This document shows positions 19,001 through 26,452 of a stretch of 26,452 bases of DNA, in pieces; position 1 is the first letter of the stretch; every line of letters begins with the position of its first letter. The DNA is from Prorocentrum cordatum (taxonomy: Eukaryota; Sar; Dinophyceae; Prorocentrales; Prorocentraceae). The notes under the pieces are model-generated. The model was not told the origin of the DNA. It saw only the letters and a list, made by a program, of their open reading frames with translations, and ran no database searches. The stretch spans positions 47,501 through 73,952 of the forward strand of contig CAUYUJ010003987.1 of the NCBI GenBank assembly GCA_963575745.1. Direction: 5' to 3'. The position numbers and the translations under genes are program-made.

Positions 19001-22000
19001 ACCCCGTCCACAATGCGGAGAACGACGCAGGTGCATCACGGGCGGCTGGCAGTCGGGAGTGGCCGCAGGTCGGTCCAGGAACGGACGACGTGCGCCTGGA
19101 ACTACCGCTGGCGGCGATATTGCCGCAAGTGCCTACGTGGGCGGAGCGCAGGAAGATACTCGCTCGGGATCCGATGGCGAGCGTTGAAGGCTTTCGTGTG
19201 ATCGTGGATGCGACGATGCGGCACCTGTTCGGCGTGCGCACGTGTCCGAACTGCCCCCGATGCAACCATAGTGAGCGGATGTCGCCGTGCCAGGACTTGT
19301 TCGGTAGTAACGCTGCGCCGGAAGGTGGGGTGTTCGGCAGGGTGGACGCGTGCTATGTCTCCATCGAAGCACAGAAGTCGACGGGCGCGCTCCATGCGCA
19401 CTGTCAGGTGTTCGTGCAGCGTCTACACCAACACACGCCGCTGGACCAAATCTTCGAGCTCGTCCGGAAGAAAGCGGACGGATGGGGGAGGAAGTTCGTC
19501 AAGGAATCGTTGGAGTACAAGCGACGTGTCTGCCGGCAGGAATACGCAGCGCGTATCACCGAATATGGTCTGAAAAAGAATCTGGCAGAAGCGGAGGCCG
19601 CGTGGCCGGAGTACAAGACGGAATGTGGGCTGGTGTGCCGTCCGACGTATCAGACTCGCAGGGCAGGGCAGAGAGTGCCGCAGGTGGACGAGGCAGAGGA
19701 GGCGTGTGCGTGGGAACGAGACTACCTTGACAAGGATGTGCAGTACCTTCAGGAGCGGAAGCAGAATCACGTGCATCTGGAGAACCCAGAAACGGGGGAG
19801 AGGGTGCCCTTGCCAGCGTGCCGTCGGAAGGACAACCAGAAACTCTGCAAGGCCGATTTTCCACGAACGGCGCAGCTCATCGACCATGCAGTCGTGATCT
19901 GCCCAGGGCTGGCGACGCAGCTGGATATGCCGAAGGCAGGCAGGCGGAACCGCGTAGGGAGTTTGCATGGGCCCATGAACCATGAGAGTCTGAATGGGAC
20001 GCATCCATGCATGCTTGCCGCGCAGCGTTTCAACTCGGACGTGCAGCTACCGTACAGGTTGCCGATCACACACGAGAGCTGCACGTGCGGTAAAGGGTGT
20101 GCGGAGAAGCAGAACGACGCGGCCATCATCAAGGTGGTCCAGGTGGCTCAGGACGCCCAGGCAGGGTATGCGTGCGATTATTGTACGAAGCGGCAGCCCA
20201 GGGCCTTCCATGAAGTCAGAGAGTGCTCCCGAGGAATCGAGAAGCTCAGCCGACAGCTGCGCGGGGAGAACGCAAACTACGTCGGGAAGCGGATGTCGAC
20301 GCGCATCATGAGCGACGCCTACGGGAAGGGCATCGTTCGCGGCCAGGTTGAGTGTGCGAATCTTCGAGCGTATTCCTTGGGAATCGATGTGACATCGGCA
20401 GAGTCGATCAAGACCTGTGAGACGACCAGTTTCTATGGGCGCGAGTACGTCGAGACGGTTGAGAGGCTTTCCGACAGCATAACAGGAGGGCGCAAAGCGC
20501 ATTTCGCGGAGGTGGACATGCGAAACCCGAGGCGCCGGAAAGTCACAATCAGGGATGTGGCTATGTTGTACGGGCTTCGCCCGAACCGGGACGGCCTGTG
20601 GCACCTGTCGCCGTGCGAATTCGTGACGTATTGGAGGCCTGTGCTCGTGGCCTACCCCACTAATTTAAGGGACGCTGACGCCGATCGGGACAGGCACCAC
20701 GCGTTCTTGACGGCGACAGGGAAGCAGAAAGTGGAGGCGTGGGGTCGGAACCAGGAGCAGGCAGCAGAGCTAGAGCCTGGAGTGGACTACATGGTGAAGG
20801 GCGACGCAGGAAAGGATTGGGTTGCCTTTCCAGACACTGACGGATGCCGGCATCTGCGGCACACGTGGGTTCTTGTCAGGAACAAGAGGCCGTTGGCGCC
20901 TACCTTTTTCGGGGCTCCCGTGCCTCGCAGCCGACATGGAGAAGCTGAGCGATCCGCGCGGATAGTCATGTCTTATTTCCACCCGTGGACGCTGCGACAG
21001 TCAGAGGCAGACGATCACGTCGTCTTCGCAGGCGGACTGCGGCGAGGCTCAAAAACGTGGGAGGAGGCCATGGTGTCGTGGCTAGACGGCGGAGTGCAGT
21101 CAGAAGAGGCTGCGCGATACGTGGGCAATTTTCTCAGCGTGTATCGCGTGCGCCCGAGGGATGCGGAGCATGGGGACGCGCGGAGTGATGAGGACGTGAG
21201 CGACGAGGAATTGGAGGTGGGCTTTGACCAGCTAGACGAGGCTCTGAAGTCACGCGTCGGTGGTCGGAAGCGTGACGACGGGGACGGTGACAGCAGTAGT
21301 GGAGAAGAAGACGTTGGGCCGGAGGGTGGTCTGGGTGGGTGTTCCCATTACCAGAACTCGAAAGCAGGCATGGCCGTGGCCCAGGCAGTGTGGGGCCAGC
21401 GCCCCAGTGAAAAGTCGCTTGGGGAAATCCGGAACGCGTGGCCGAAAGCCATCAGCTGTGATCTGGAGGCCGTGCAGGACGCAGCCAGGGCGTCCCGGAG
21501 CAAGGAAAAATCAATGGCTGACAGAGTGGCGGCGGAAGAAGAGCGTGGGAAGGTGGAGGCGCAGGCAGGGGCGACATGCGGCCAGGTGGTAGAGTGGCTC
21601 AGGGAGCTTGAGTTCAGGACTGACAGAAACACAGGCCGGCGCGTTGTCAACGCGAAGCAGTTCGAAATGGTCAAGCATGTAGCAGAGAGGGTGATGCAAG
21701 AGCTGGATGGGGAAGCGCGAGGGGGAGCGGAAATGGGCGAACCACTGCGGTGGTGCATGCACGGAGGACCCGGCACAGGGAAGTCACACGTGCTGCGGAT
21801 TCTGCGGAAGGAGCTGTTCGAAGACATCATGCAGTGGACTATTGGCGTCCATTTTCAGATCACGGCCTTCCAGGCAGTCATGGCCCAGCTGCTCGGTGGA
21901 GACACCATACATCACGCCTGTGGTATTCCCGCTGTTAGACGTGGCGACGACAAGGGAGAAGATGTGAAACTTCAGTACGAAACAGCGAAGCGGGTTCTGC

Positions 22001-24642
22001 AGTGGAGGTGGTTGTTCATCGACGAGATCAGCATGGTCAGCGCCCGGCTACTCGCCGAAGTAGATCACAAGCTTCGCAGCGTTATTCGGGACGTTGGCAC
22101 ACAGAAGCGCGGGGAAGGTGGAGAGACGCGACCCTTCGGCGGTCTGAACGTCGTGATGAGCGGAGATTTTTGGCAACTGGCCCCACCGGACGGAGGGTTC
22201 CTTGCAGACGTCCCAACAGAGCGCATCGCGGAGGCTCGAAAGTACATGTCGCTCCCGCCAGTACTACACGGGCAAAGTCTCCTGCGGGGGGGAAGTGAGG
22301 GGGGCGTGCAGGGAGTAACGGAGCTAGTGGAGTGCGAGCGCTGCGACGATGCCTGGCTGAAATCCGTGCAAGAGGAGTTCCGCAGAGGAGAGCTCACGGA
22401 AGACACGCGTTCATTTTTGCACGGGAAGGCTACTAGTGTCCCAGGGAGTTGGCTCCATGGTGATGTTGGGTGTGGGAACCGAGAATGTAGGGCCTTGTGT
22501 GTCAGCGCAGAGGGCCCGCACAGGGAAGCTGTCGGAACACGCCGTCGGCGCTCAGCAGTGACCCCGGCGGAAATCCGCAAAAAGGAATGTGGGGCGTGCA
22601 AGGATGAGCGCGCACGGCGCTGTCTCGTCATCACAGGACCAGATGACCCGCGCATACACACGGAGAAGTTTCGGCGCGCCCCCGGAGTGTTCCCGAATAG
22701 CGACGTCAAGTATGAGGTGAACAAACTCCGAGCGTCGCAATATGCCCGACTGCACCGGAAGCCGATGGTGTATGTCCCTGCGCGCGACACTCCGACGCCA
22801 GATGCTCTGCGCGAGCGGCCAGATCTGCCACACCAAAAGATGGCCTGGCTGCAACGCCACGACAAAGAGAGCGGAGACCTGTATGGTTTTTTGCCGATCG
22901 CGGAGGGACTGCCTGTGGCCCTCACCGATCACATCGACCGCAGCGAAGACAAGTACCTGCTTCGCGGACGCGTGGGGACCGTGCACTCATGGGTATGTGA
23001 TGGCGACGAAAGAACAGGGCGCGTCTCCCGGGGAGGGGAGACTATCTTGCAGAAGACGCCGAAAGTGATATTTGTCCAATTCGATGAGGGTCTCGATGAG
23101 GCAGGGAACGTAAAACCGTGCGTGTGGACGATAAAGGGGCTGACCACGCCGGGCCTGTACCCAGTAACTCCGCAAAAAAAAGATTGGTTCGTGGACAAGG
23201 GCCGGCCGTACCCGCGTCTGAAAGTGAAGCGGCGGCAGTTCCCCTTGGCCCCAGCGTTTGGAGTTACGGCCCACTCAGCACAGGGCCAGACTTTTAAGCA
23301 AGGCGTCATCGTGGATCTGAGGATTGGCGGGGGAACGTCGCCGTTGTCGAGTTATGTGGCTCTGACGCGCGTGCGTCGCCGCGAGGACATGTTGATTTTC
23401 CGGCCTTTCGACCGCGAGCCGTACACTCAGAAGGAGCGGAAGGGGCCCGGATACCTTTTACAGCTCTTGCGGGGCGATCCCAATGACCCCATCGATTGGA
23501 ATGCAATCGAGAAGGAGTTCATGCCTGCAGGGAGGTGCGCGGTGTGCTCGTCGGTGAAGTACAAGAACCAGTATGCGCGCGGGCAGTGGAGCCGGGACGA
23601 CGGACTCCGCGTGTGCACGGTGTGCTTGGAAGGCAAAAAGAGCATTGGTACGCCGTGGCAGTGCATGGAGTGCTTTTATTGGAAGGGCGAGAGCGCTTTC
23701 CACGCTTCCCAGCACCACAGCTCGAAGTTGACGTCACGGCGTTGCGTGGACTGCCCCGAGAGGCGAATGTGTTATGTGTGCGACGAGCGGAAGTACGAGG
23801 CAGCGTTCGCGGAGTTTCAGTGGGACAAGGCAGGAAACTCCCGATGTAAAGGGGGAATGTGCCTGGAGTGCGAGGAGCTGAAGAAGCACCTGAAGTGTTC
23901 GCGCTGTGGCCACCAGAAGCTGCCGCGTGAGTTTTCTAAAGCGGAACGGGTCAACGACGAACCCACATGCAAGGCGTGTGTGAAGTTGCTGCGAAAGGAG
24001 GAGAAGGCGCGGGCGGAGGCTGAAAAAACGGTCGTATGCTCAAAGTGCGGGAAGTCGAAGAACAAGGCAGAGTTTTCCAGGTACCAGTTGGACCACACGG
24101 ACAGAGCGTCGGTAGTGTGTACCGCGTGCGTCGACACCGAGGCTGCAGAGCGGAACGCACAATCTAGGAAGTGTTCGAAGATTTGCGCGGAGCGTGGGAA
24201 GTCTCAGCGGCGCGAGTTCTTTTCTGGTCGCATGTGGGGCGACGTGGCTGCTCAGGACCGCAAGTGCATGCGTTGCATCGAAGCTGCAAATGCAAACCGG
24301 CTGACGGAAGGGCGGAAGAATGCCAAAGTTTGCGTGGAGTGCGGGAAATGTCAACCACGCGAGTTCTTTTCGGGTCGCATGTGGGCCAACGTGGCTGATC
24401 AGGACCGGAAGTGCATGCGTCGCACCGAGAGAGCGAGAGTGCAACGCGGATGTTGGAAATGCGTAGCCTGCAAGGGCGTGTTCCCGAAGATTGAATTCGG
24501 CCGCTGGTTGGCCAAGCGGGCGACGAAAAAATCAAATGGGCTGCAACGGTGCAACGCATGTGGCGAGGACGAAGAATGCAAGGAGAAAGAAATCGCGGAA
24601 CGTAATTATGCCATGGTCGGGAAGAGGCAGAAAGTGAACTAG
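16087..24642 (+). CDS. Helitron RepHel transposase (HUH/Y2 replicase plus PIF1-type helicase) with C-terminal zinc modules
   Basis: In family members this nuclear protein nicks one DNA strand, stays joined to it through a tyrosine and drives rolling-circle transposition with its helicase. The start is the first ATG after in-frame TGA at 16075, but residues 1-200 are low complexity and a later Met may be used. Domain order: Cys/His cluster 208-239; CxxC pairs 395-425 leading into a DUF6570-like region (PPAALAND, about 436-600); acidic then basic linker 700-722, a possible nuclear signal; Helitron_like_N from about 939 (RYGVPIFVTFS), with CPNCPRC 1053-1059, HUH histidines 1103 and 1105 (LHAHC), and Y2 tyrosines 1361 and 1365 with Lys1368. 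The helicase has Walker A GGPGTGKS 1893-1900, Walker B IDEIS with Asp1979/Glu1980, GDFWQLAP 2026-2033, a Cys insert (2129, 2134, 2168, 2171), TAHSAQGQTF 2394-2403 and YVALTR 2423-2428. Eight CxxC modules span 2484-2825. No stop or frameshift. Longer than typical plant or animal RepHel proteins. Confidence 0.93.
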   Translation: MSPCVGLVSLSLSLSLVLLCPSGGGGAEGEVAILEVYNHTGADITTYKPLWPIAKRDSPTTAPWMMSANSRNGAVGCGQMIEGNDAESRAKRLRVTGKTKALDPVAQGTTGSTDSGGTPAASSAITGVSAAQGDDGEVHANAPGHVYRVRAANMSDDPRRKREGDLARVAKKHLKDAPTLPAVSMNGSAVGEGVQTAVGAVGLPRKHCAFKRQVQDGWKSCQWHGDSDAHLCAHLLEEHREQLEDIATSLVCVSDEEENSEEVRYLSAYNEVVAWRVRQGAPLAALAIDRRCLRACAEALGDDSVCSLVCMVRARKFPHVEGRRGNPITWQKVSPDSDGIFGLPGSFVRKHFTVDSYVDRYGQVGGDVHLRDHAEEFEDWQATIASVDGPLKVLCCPEDLRCSAESWHEGNEVCNRCEAPLCEECRTGMSGPRGEAVVPPAALANDMMTFYSPEELFVGKVTLLEMICASVCVTSMVCFTLEKRYRNERSFDMEAGNNAHRMAARGNATSFPMPWTDMLAQLTALEEGASKARPPSLPRTGVELADIVSVILKSGGDDDAVASMAKFVHQALVRRNVVVKLIEGAKMRGHRAYQHVCMEEVRKKAAELPDGEVPPEIMRLVPLDNALDKIQMQKAASPVPRPDGLHEAAEILEATKGNAVVLEKSSFDDGDINAQRVEALRSFVQRVSPECEHDGTSERTDDSDSEPESEGPRGKRPRGGRGGEEPDVAHVKESEEVRLVTEAHERNEGVDRLRVCTGNTMMDQFEPWYFGVAFAFIFKYCTGMPDMPAFLKRPRHRRSEEAPRVELPLWVRIMSRRVESQLSRDWHFGFVSWNLVFRSAVNLSKTWFTYVSANPKDVDAQITPEEISVGAQQIYRALAGKYQDVNGKKQKVMGDMTKVRYVPGLGRAAHKLLANIEHTSRRLPGTQETRRVMRFQTNALRVRYGVPIFVTFSPDEGHNLIMVRLSRTRRRDPVHNAENDAGASRAAGSREWPQVGPGTDDVRLELPLAAILPQVPTWAERRKILARDPMASVEGFRVIVDATMRHLFGVRTCPNCPRCNHSERMSPCQDLFGSNAAPEGGVFGRVDACYVSIEAQKSTGALHAHCQVFVQRLHQHTPLDQIFELVRKKADGWGRKFVKESLEYKRRVCRQEYAARITEYGLKKNLAEAEAAWPEYKTECGLVCRPTYQTRRAGQRVPQVDEAEEACAWERDYLDKDVQYLQERKQNHVHLENPETGERVPLPACRRKDNQKLCKADFPRTAQLIDHAVVICPGLATQLDMPKAGRRNRVGSLHGPMNHESLNGTHPCMLAAQRFNSDVQLPYRLPITHESCTCGKGCAEKQNDAAIIKVVQVAQDAQAGYACDYCTKRQPRAFHEVRECSRGIEKLSRQLRGENANYVGKRMSTRIMSDAYGKGIVRGQVECANLRAYSLGIDVTSAESIKTCETTSFYGREYVETVERLSDSITGGRKAHFAEVDMRNPRRRKVTIRDVAMLYGLRPNRDGLWHLSPCEFVTYWRPVLVAYPTNLRDADADRDRHHAFLTATGKQKVEAWGRNQEQAAELEPGVDYMVKGDAGKDWVAFPDTDGCRHLRHTWVLVRNKRPLAPTFFGAPVPRSRHGEAERSARIVMSYFHPWTLRQSEADDHVVFAGGLRRGSKTWEEAMVSWLDGGVQSEEAARYVGNFLSVYRVRPRDAEHGDARSDEDVSDEELEVGFDQLDEALKSRVGGRKRDDGDGDSSSGEEDVGPEGGLGGCSHYQNSKAGMAVAQAVWGQRPSEKSLGEIRNAWPKAISCDLEAVQDAARASRSKEKSMADRVAAEEERGKVEAQAGATCGQVVEWLRELEFRTDRNTGRRVVNAKQFEMVKHVAERVMQELDGEARGGAEMGEPLRWCMHGGPGTGKSHVLRILRKELFEDIMQWTIGVHFQITAFQAVMAQLLGGDTIHHACGIPAVRRGDDKGEDVKLQYETAKRVLQWRWLFIDEISMVSARLLAEVDHKLRSVIRDVGTQKRGEGGETRPFGGLNVVMSGDFWQLAPPDGGFLADVPTERIAEARKYMSLPPVLHGQSLLRGGSEGGVQGVTELVECERCDDAWLKSVQEEFRRGELTEDTRSFLHGKATSVPGSWLHGDVGCGNRECRALCVSAEGPHREAVGTRRRRSAVTPAEIRKKECGACKDERARRCLVITGPDDPRIHTEKFRRAPGVFPNSDVKYEVNKLRASQYARLHRKPMVYVPARDTPTPDALRERPDLPHQKMAWLQRHDKESGDLYGFLPIAEGLPVALTDHIDRSEDKYLLRGRVGTVHSWVCDGDERTGRVSRGGETILQKTPKVIFVQFDEGLDEAGNVKPCVWTIKGLTTPGLYPVTPQKKDWFVDKGRPYPRLKVKRRQFPLAPAFGVTAHSAQGQTFKQGVIVDLRIGGGTSPLSSYVALTRVRRREDMLIFRPFDREPYTQKERKGPGYLLQLLRGDPNDPIDWNAIEKEFMPAGRCAVCSSVKYKNQYARGQWSRDDGLRVCTVCLEGKKSIGTPWQCMECFYWKGESAFHASQHHSSKLTSRRCVDCPERRMCYVCDERKYEAAFAEFQWDKAGNSRCKGGMCLECEELKKHLKCSRCGHQKLPREFSKAERVNDEPTCKACVKLLRKEEKARAEAEKTVVCSKCGKSKNKAEFSRYQLDHTDRASVVCTACVDTEAAERNAQSRKCSKICAERGKSQRREFFSGRMWGDVAAQDRKCMRCIEAANANRLTEGRKNAKVCVECGKCQPREFFSGRMWANVADQDRKCMRRTERARVQRGCWKCVACKGVFPKIEFGRWLAKRATKKSNGLQRCNACGEDEECKEKEIAERNYAMVGKRQKVN
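23530..24563 (+). other. eight tandem CxxC...CxxC modules in the RepHel C-terminus (Stc1-like)
   Basis: Each module has CxxC, a short stretch often ending in a Phe-centred turn (AEFSRYQ, REFSKAE, REFFSGR), then a second CxxC about 20-25 residues later. First/second pairs by residue: 2484-2487/2510-2513; 2526-2529/2553-2556; 2562-2565/2592-2595; 2604-2607/2628-2631; 2651-2654/2678-2681; 2700-(Arg2703)/2727-2730; 2749-2752/2776-(Arg2779); 2792-2795/2822-2825. The pattern CxxCgk.k....FS...........CxxC resembles the Stc1 domain, known from a fission yeast protein linking RNAi to chromatin. Homology to that family is my inference. A DNA- or protein-binding role is likely for zinc modules but unproved. 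Confidence 0.7.
24178..24429 (+). repeat. 147-bp internal duplication in the RepHel gene (modules 6 and 7)
   Basis: Positions 24178-24282 and 24325-24429 align without gaps at a 147-bp (49-codon) offset. I count about 17 differences in about 104 aligned bases. The protein block REFFSGRMW is identical in both, making these the most recently duplicated modules. One Cys is replaced by Arg in each, at different places. Confidence 0.85.
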
Positions 24643-24784
24643 TGGTTATGCCAAGGCAGCGCGGGAGCTGTGCGCGGCGAGCACAAGAGGAAAGGAGGCT
24701 TTTTAGTGTCCGGCCTGAAAAAGGGGCGCACCTGGAAGGAGCATGGGAGGACGAGGAAAGGGAAAAGAGGAAGGACGGAGGACA
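24643..24784. other. short 3' flank of the Helitron ORF
   Basis: About 142 bp of purine-rich DNA between the TAG stop (24640-24642) and the first 102-bp unit. A weak inverted repeat (CTTTTT near 24699, AAAAAG near 24718) is present. No polyadenylation signal is recognised. Confidence 0.45.
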
Positions 24785-26452
24785 TCGGTGGGGTGGGGGG
24801 TCCCAAAAACAGAAGCTCCATGGGGTGGGAGTGCCGGGGCGTGGTGGGGGGCGTGGTGGGGGATGTCGGTCGGTTTTGGGCAAGGAATGGTGGGGTGGGA
24901 GTCCCAAAAAACAGAGTCTACATGGGGTGGGAGTGCCGGGGCGTGGTGGGGGGCGTGGTGGGGGGTGTCGGTCGGTTTTGGGCGAGAAATGGTGGGGTGG
25001 GGGGTTCCCAAAACAAAAGGGCCATGGGGTGGGAGTGCCGGGGCGTGGTGAAGGGCGTGGTGGGGGGTGTCGGTCGGTGTTTGGCGAGAAATGGTGGGGT
25101 GGGGGGTCCCAAAAACAAAGGCTCTATGGGGTGCGAGTGCCGGGGCGTGGTGGGAGACGTGGTGGGGGGTGTCGGTCGGTTTTGGGGAAGAAATGGCGGG
25201 GTGGGGGGTCCCAAAAACAGAGGCTCCATGGGGGGGGAGTGCCCGGGCGTAGTTGGGGGTGTCGGTCGGTTTTGGGCGAGAAATGGTGGGGTGGGGGGTC
25301 CGAAAAACAGAGGCTCCATGGGGGGGGGTGCCGGGGCGTGGTGGGGGGCGTGGTGGGGGGTGTCGGTCGGTTTTGGGCGAGAGAGGCTGGGGGGGGGGGA
25401 TCCCAAAAACAGAGGCTCCATGGGGTGGGAGTGCCGGGGCGTGGTGGGGGGTGTGGTGGGGGGTGTCGGTCGGTTTTGGGCGAGAAATGGTGGGGTGGGG
25501 GGTTTCAAAAACAGAGTCTCCATGGGGTGGGAGTGCCGGGGTGTGGTGGGGGGCGTGGTGGGGGGTTTGTCGGTTGTGGGCGAGAAATGGTGAGGGGGGG
25601 TCCCAAAAACAGAGACTCCATGGGGTGGGAGTGCCGGGGCGTGGTGGGGGGCGTGGTGGGGGGTGTCGGTCGGTTTTGCTAAAGGAATGGTGGGGTGGGG
25701 GATCCCAAAAACAAAGGGTCCATGGGGTGGGAGTGCCGGGGCGTGGTGCGGGGCGTGGTGGGGGGTGTCAATCGGTTTTGGGTGAGAAATGGTGGGGTGG
25801 GGGGTCCGAAAAACAGAAGCTCCATGGGGTGGGAGTGCTGGGGCGTGGTGGGGGGCGTGGTGGGGGGTGTCGGTCGGTTTTGGGCGAGGAATGGTGGGGT
25901 GGGGGTCCCAAAAACAGAGTCTCCATGGGGTGAGAGTGCCGGGGCGTGGTGGGTGGCGTGGCGGGGGGTGTCAATCGGTTTTGGGTGGGAAATGGTGGGG
26001 TGGGGGGTTCATGGGTGGGAGTGCCGGGGCGTGGTGGGGGGCGTGGTGGGGGGTGTCGGTCGGTTTTGGGCGAGACATGGTGGGGTGGGGGGTCCCAAAA
26101 ACAAAGGGTCCATGGGATGGGAGTGCCGGGGCGTGGTGGGGGGCATGGTGGGGGGTGTCGGTCGGTTTTTGGCGAGAAATGGTGGGGTGGGGGGTCGCAA
26201 AAACAAAGGGTCCATGGGGTGGGAGTGCTGGGGCGTGGTGGGGGGCGTGGTGGGGGGTGTCGGTCGCTCCATGGGGTGGGAGTGCCGGGGCGTGGTGGGG
26301 GGGCGTGGTGGGGGGTGTTGGTCGGTTTTGGGCGAGGAGTGGTGGGGTGGGGGTCTCAAAAACAGAGTCCCCATGGGGTGGGAGTGGGGGGTCCCAAGAA
26401 CAAAGGCGCCATGGGGTGGGAGTGCCGGGGCGTGGTGGGGGGCGCGGTGGGG
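24785..26452 (+). repeat. G-rich tandem array with ~102-bp unit
   Basis: The marker GTCGGTCGG (or a variant) occurs at 24865, 24967, 25069, 25171, 25261, 25362, 25465, 25569, 25665, 25767, 25869, 25970, 26055, 26157, 26259 and 26317. Most spacings are 101-104 bp; short units of 90, 96, 85 and 58 bp also occur. Each unit runs CCCAAAAACAGAGGCTCCATGG, GGTGGGAGTGCC, two GCGTGGTGGGG blocks, GTCGGTCGGTTTTGG, GCGAGAAATGG and TGGGGTGGGG. The plus strand is strongly G-biased, so quadruplex formation is likely. Because 102 is a multiple of three, a 346-codon frame stays open; this is an artefact. The array continues beyond the window. Confidence 0.95.

Larger units (their letters stand above)
16087..24642 (+). 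mobile_element. Helitron rolling-circle transposon (coding part; ends not determined)
   Basis: The intact RepHel ORF identifies an autonomous-type Helitron. Canonical ends (5' TC, 3' hairpin plus CTRR, insertion between A and T) could not be placed with confidence on either side, so only the coding part is given. I saw no endonuclease or OTU domain of the kind found in Helentron-type variants. The element probably extends upstream toward 15.6-16.0 kb and downstream at least to the start of the 102-bp array at about 24785. Confidence 0.8.

Noticed and set aside
24642-26374. 346-, 307- and 226-codon plus-strand frames and Pro-rich minus-strand frames in the 102-bp array
   Set aside because: The unit length is divisible by three, so frames persist automatically. 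They break at every shortened unit and show no domain.
24785-26452. CRISPR-like array
   Set aside because: The whole unit is repeated with no unique spacers, and the context is eukaryotic. It is a satellite.
24785-26452. Telomere or subtelomere repeat
   Set aside because: The unit is about 102 bp with no short telomeric motif such as TTTAGGG. G-richness alone is not enough.

Overview
This is a nuclear, eukaryotic repeat landscape with no recognisable host gene. The best lineage hint is protein style. The Helitron replicase-helicase ORF has the pattern CPNCPRC ... FGSNA ... GGVFGRVDA ... GALHAHCQVFVQ. The Copia reverse transcriptase has GDLWKAFMQSD. As far as I recall, both resemble transposons of dinoflagellates and related alveolate algae. 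Long intron-free ORFs, fairly GC-rich DNA and very abundant trinucleotide repeats fit a large protist genome. The assignment is an inference of moderate confidence; no rRNA, tRNA, spliced leader or host gene confirms it.

Layout. Positions 1-8065 are dominated by imperfect trinucleotide tracts (GGA, its complement TCC, and GAT) between short spacers. Among them lie two related modules of degenerate ~83-bp tandem repeats (3688-4165 and 5600-5900). Both end in the same ~80-bp boundary sequence and then run into a GGA tract. Positions 8066-11240 are GC-rich DNA without a convincing gene and with only faint repeat structure. Positions 11241-11890 hold a short tandem repeat and a TCC/GGA pair. Positions ~11890-14945 are a decayed Ty1/Copia retrotransposon on the minus strand. 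It keeps reverse transcriptase and RNase H, lacks the upstream gag, protease and integrase, and has one in-frame TAG inside RNase H. Positions 14946-16086 are a spacer with a G-rich patch and a hairpin.

Positions 16087-24642 hold one uninterrupted 2851-codon ORF on the plus strand. It is a Helitron (rolling-circle transposon) RepHel protein with a DUF6570-like N-terminal region, an HUH/Y2 replication-initiator domain, a PIF1-type helicase and an unusual C-terminal tail of eight CxxC...CxxC zinc-binding modules. All the catalytic motifs I looked for are present. A G-rich tandem array with a ~102-bp unit begins about 145 bp downstream and runs off the end of the window.

The two transposons are unrelated. 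The RepHel protein would nick and unwind DNA for rolling-circle transposition. The Copia fragment is probably dead in its own right. The most interesting items are the zinc-module tail of the Helitron, the paired Cys-to-Arg losses in its two youngest modules, and the paralogous 83-bp modules that share a boundary next to GGA tracts.
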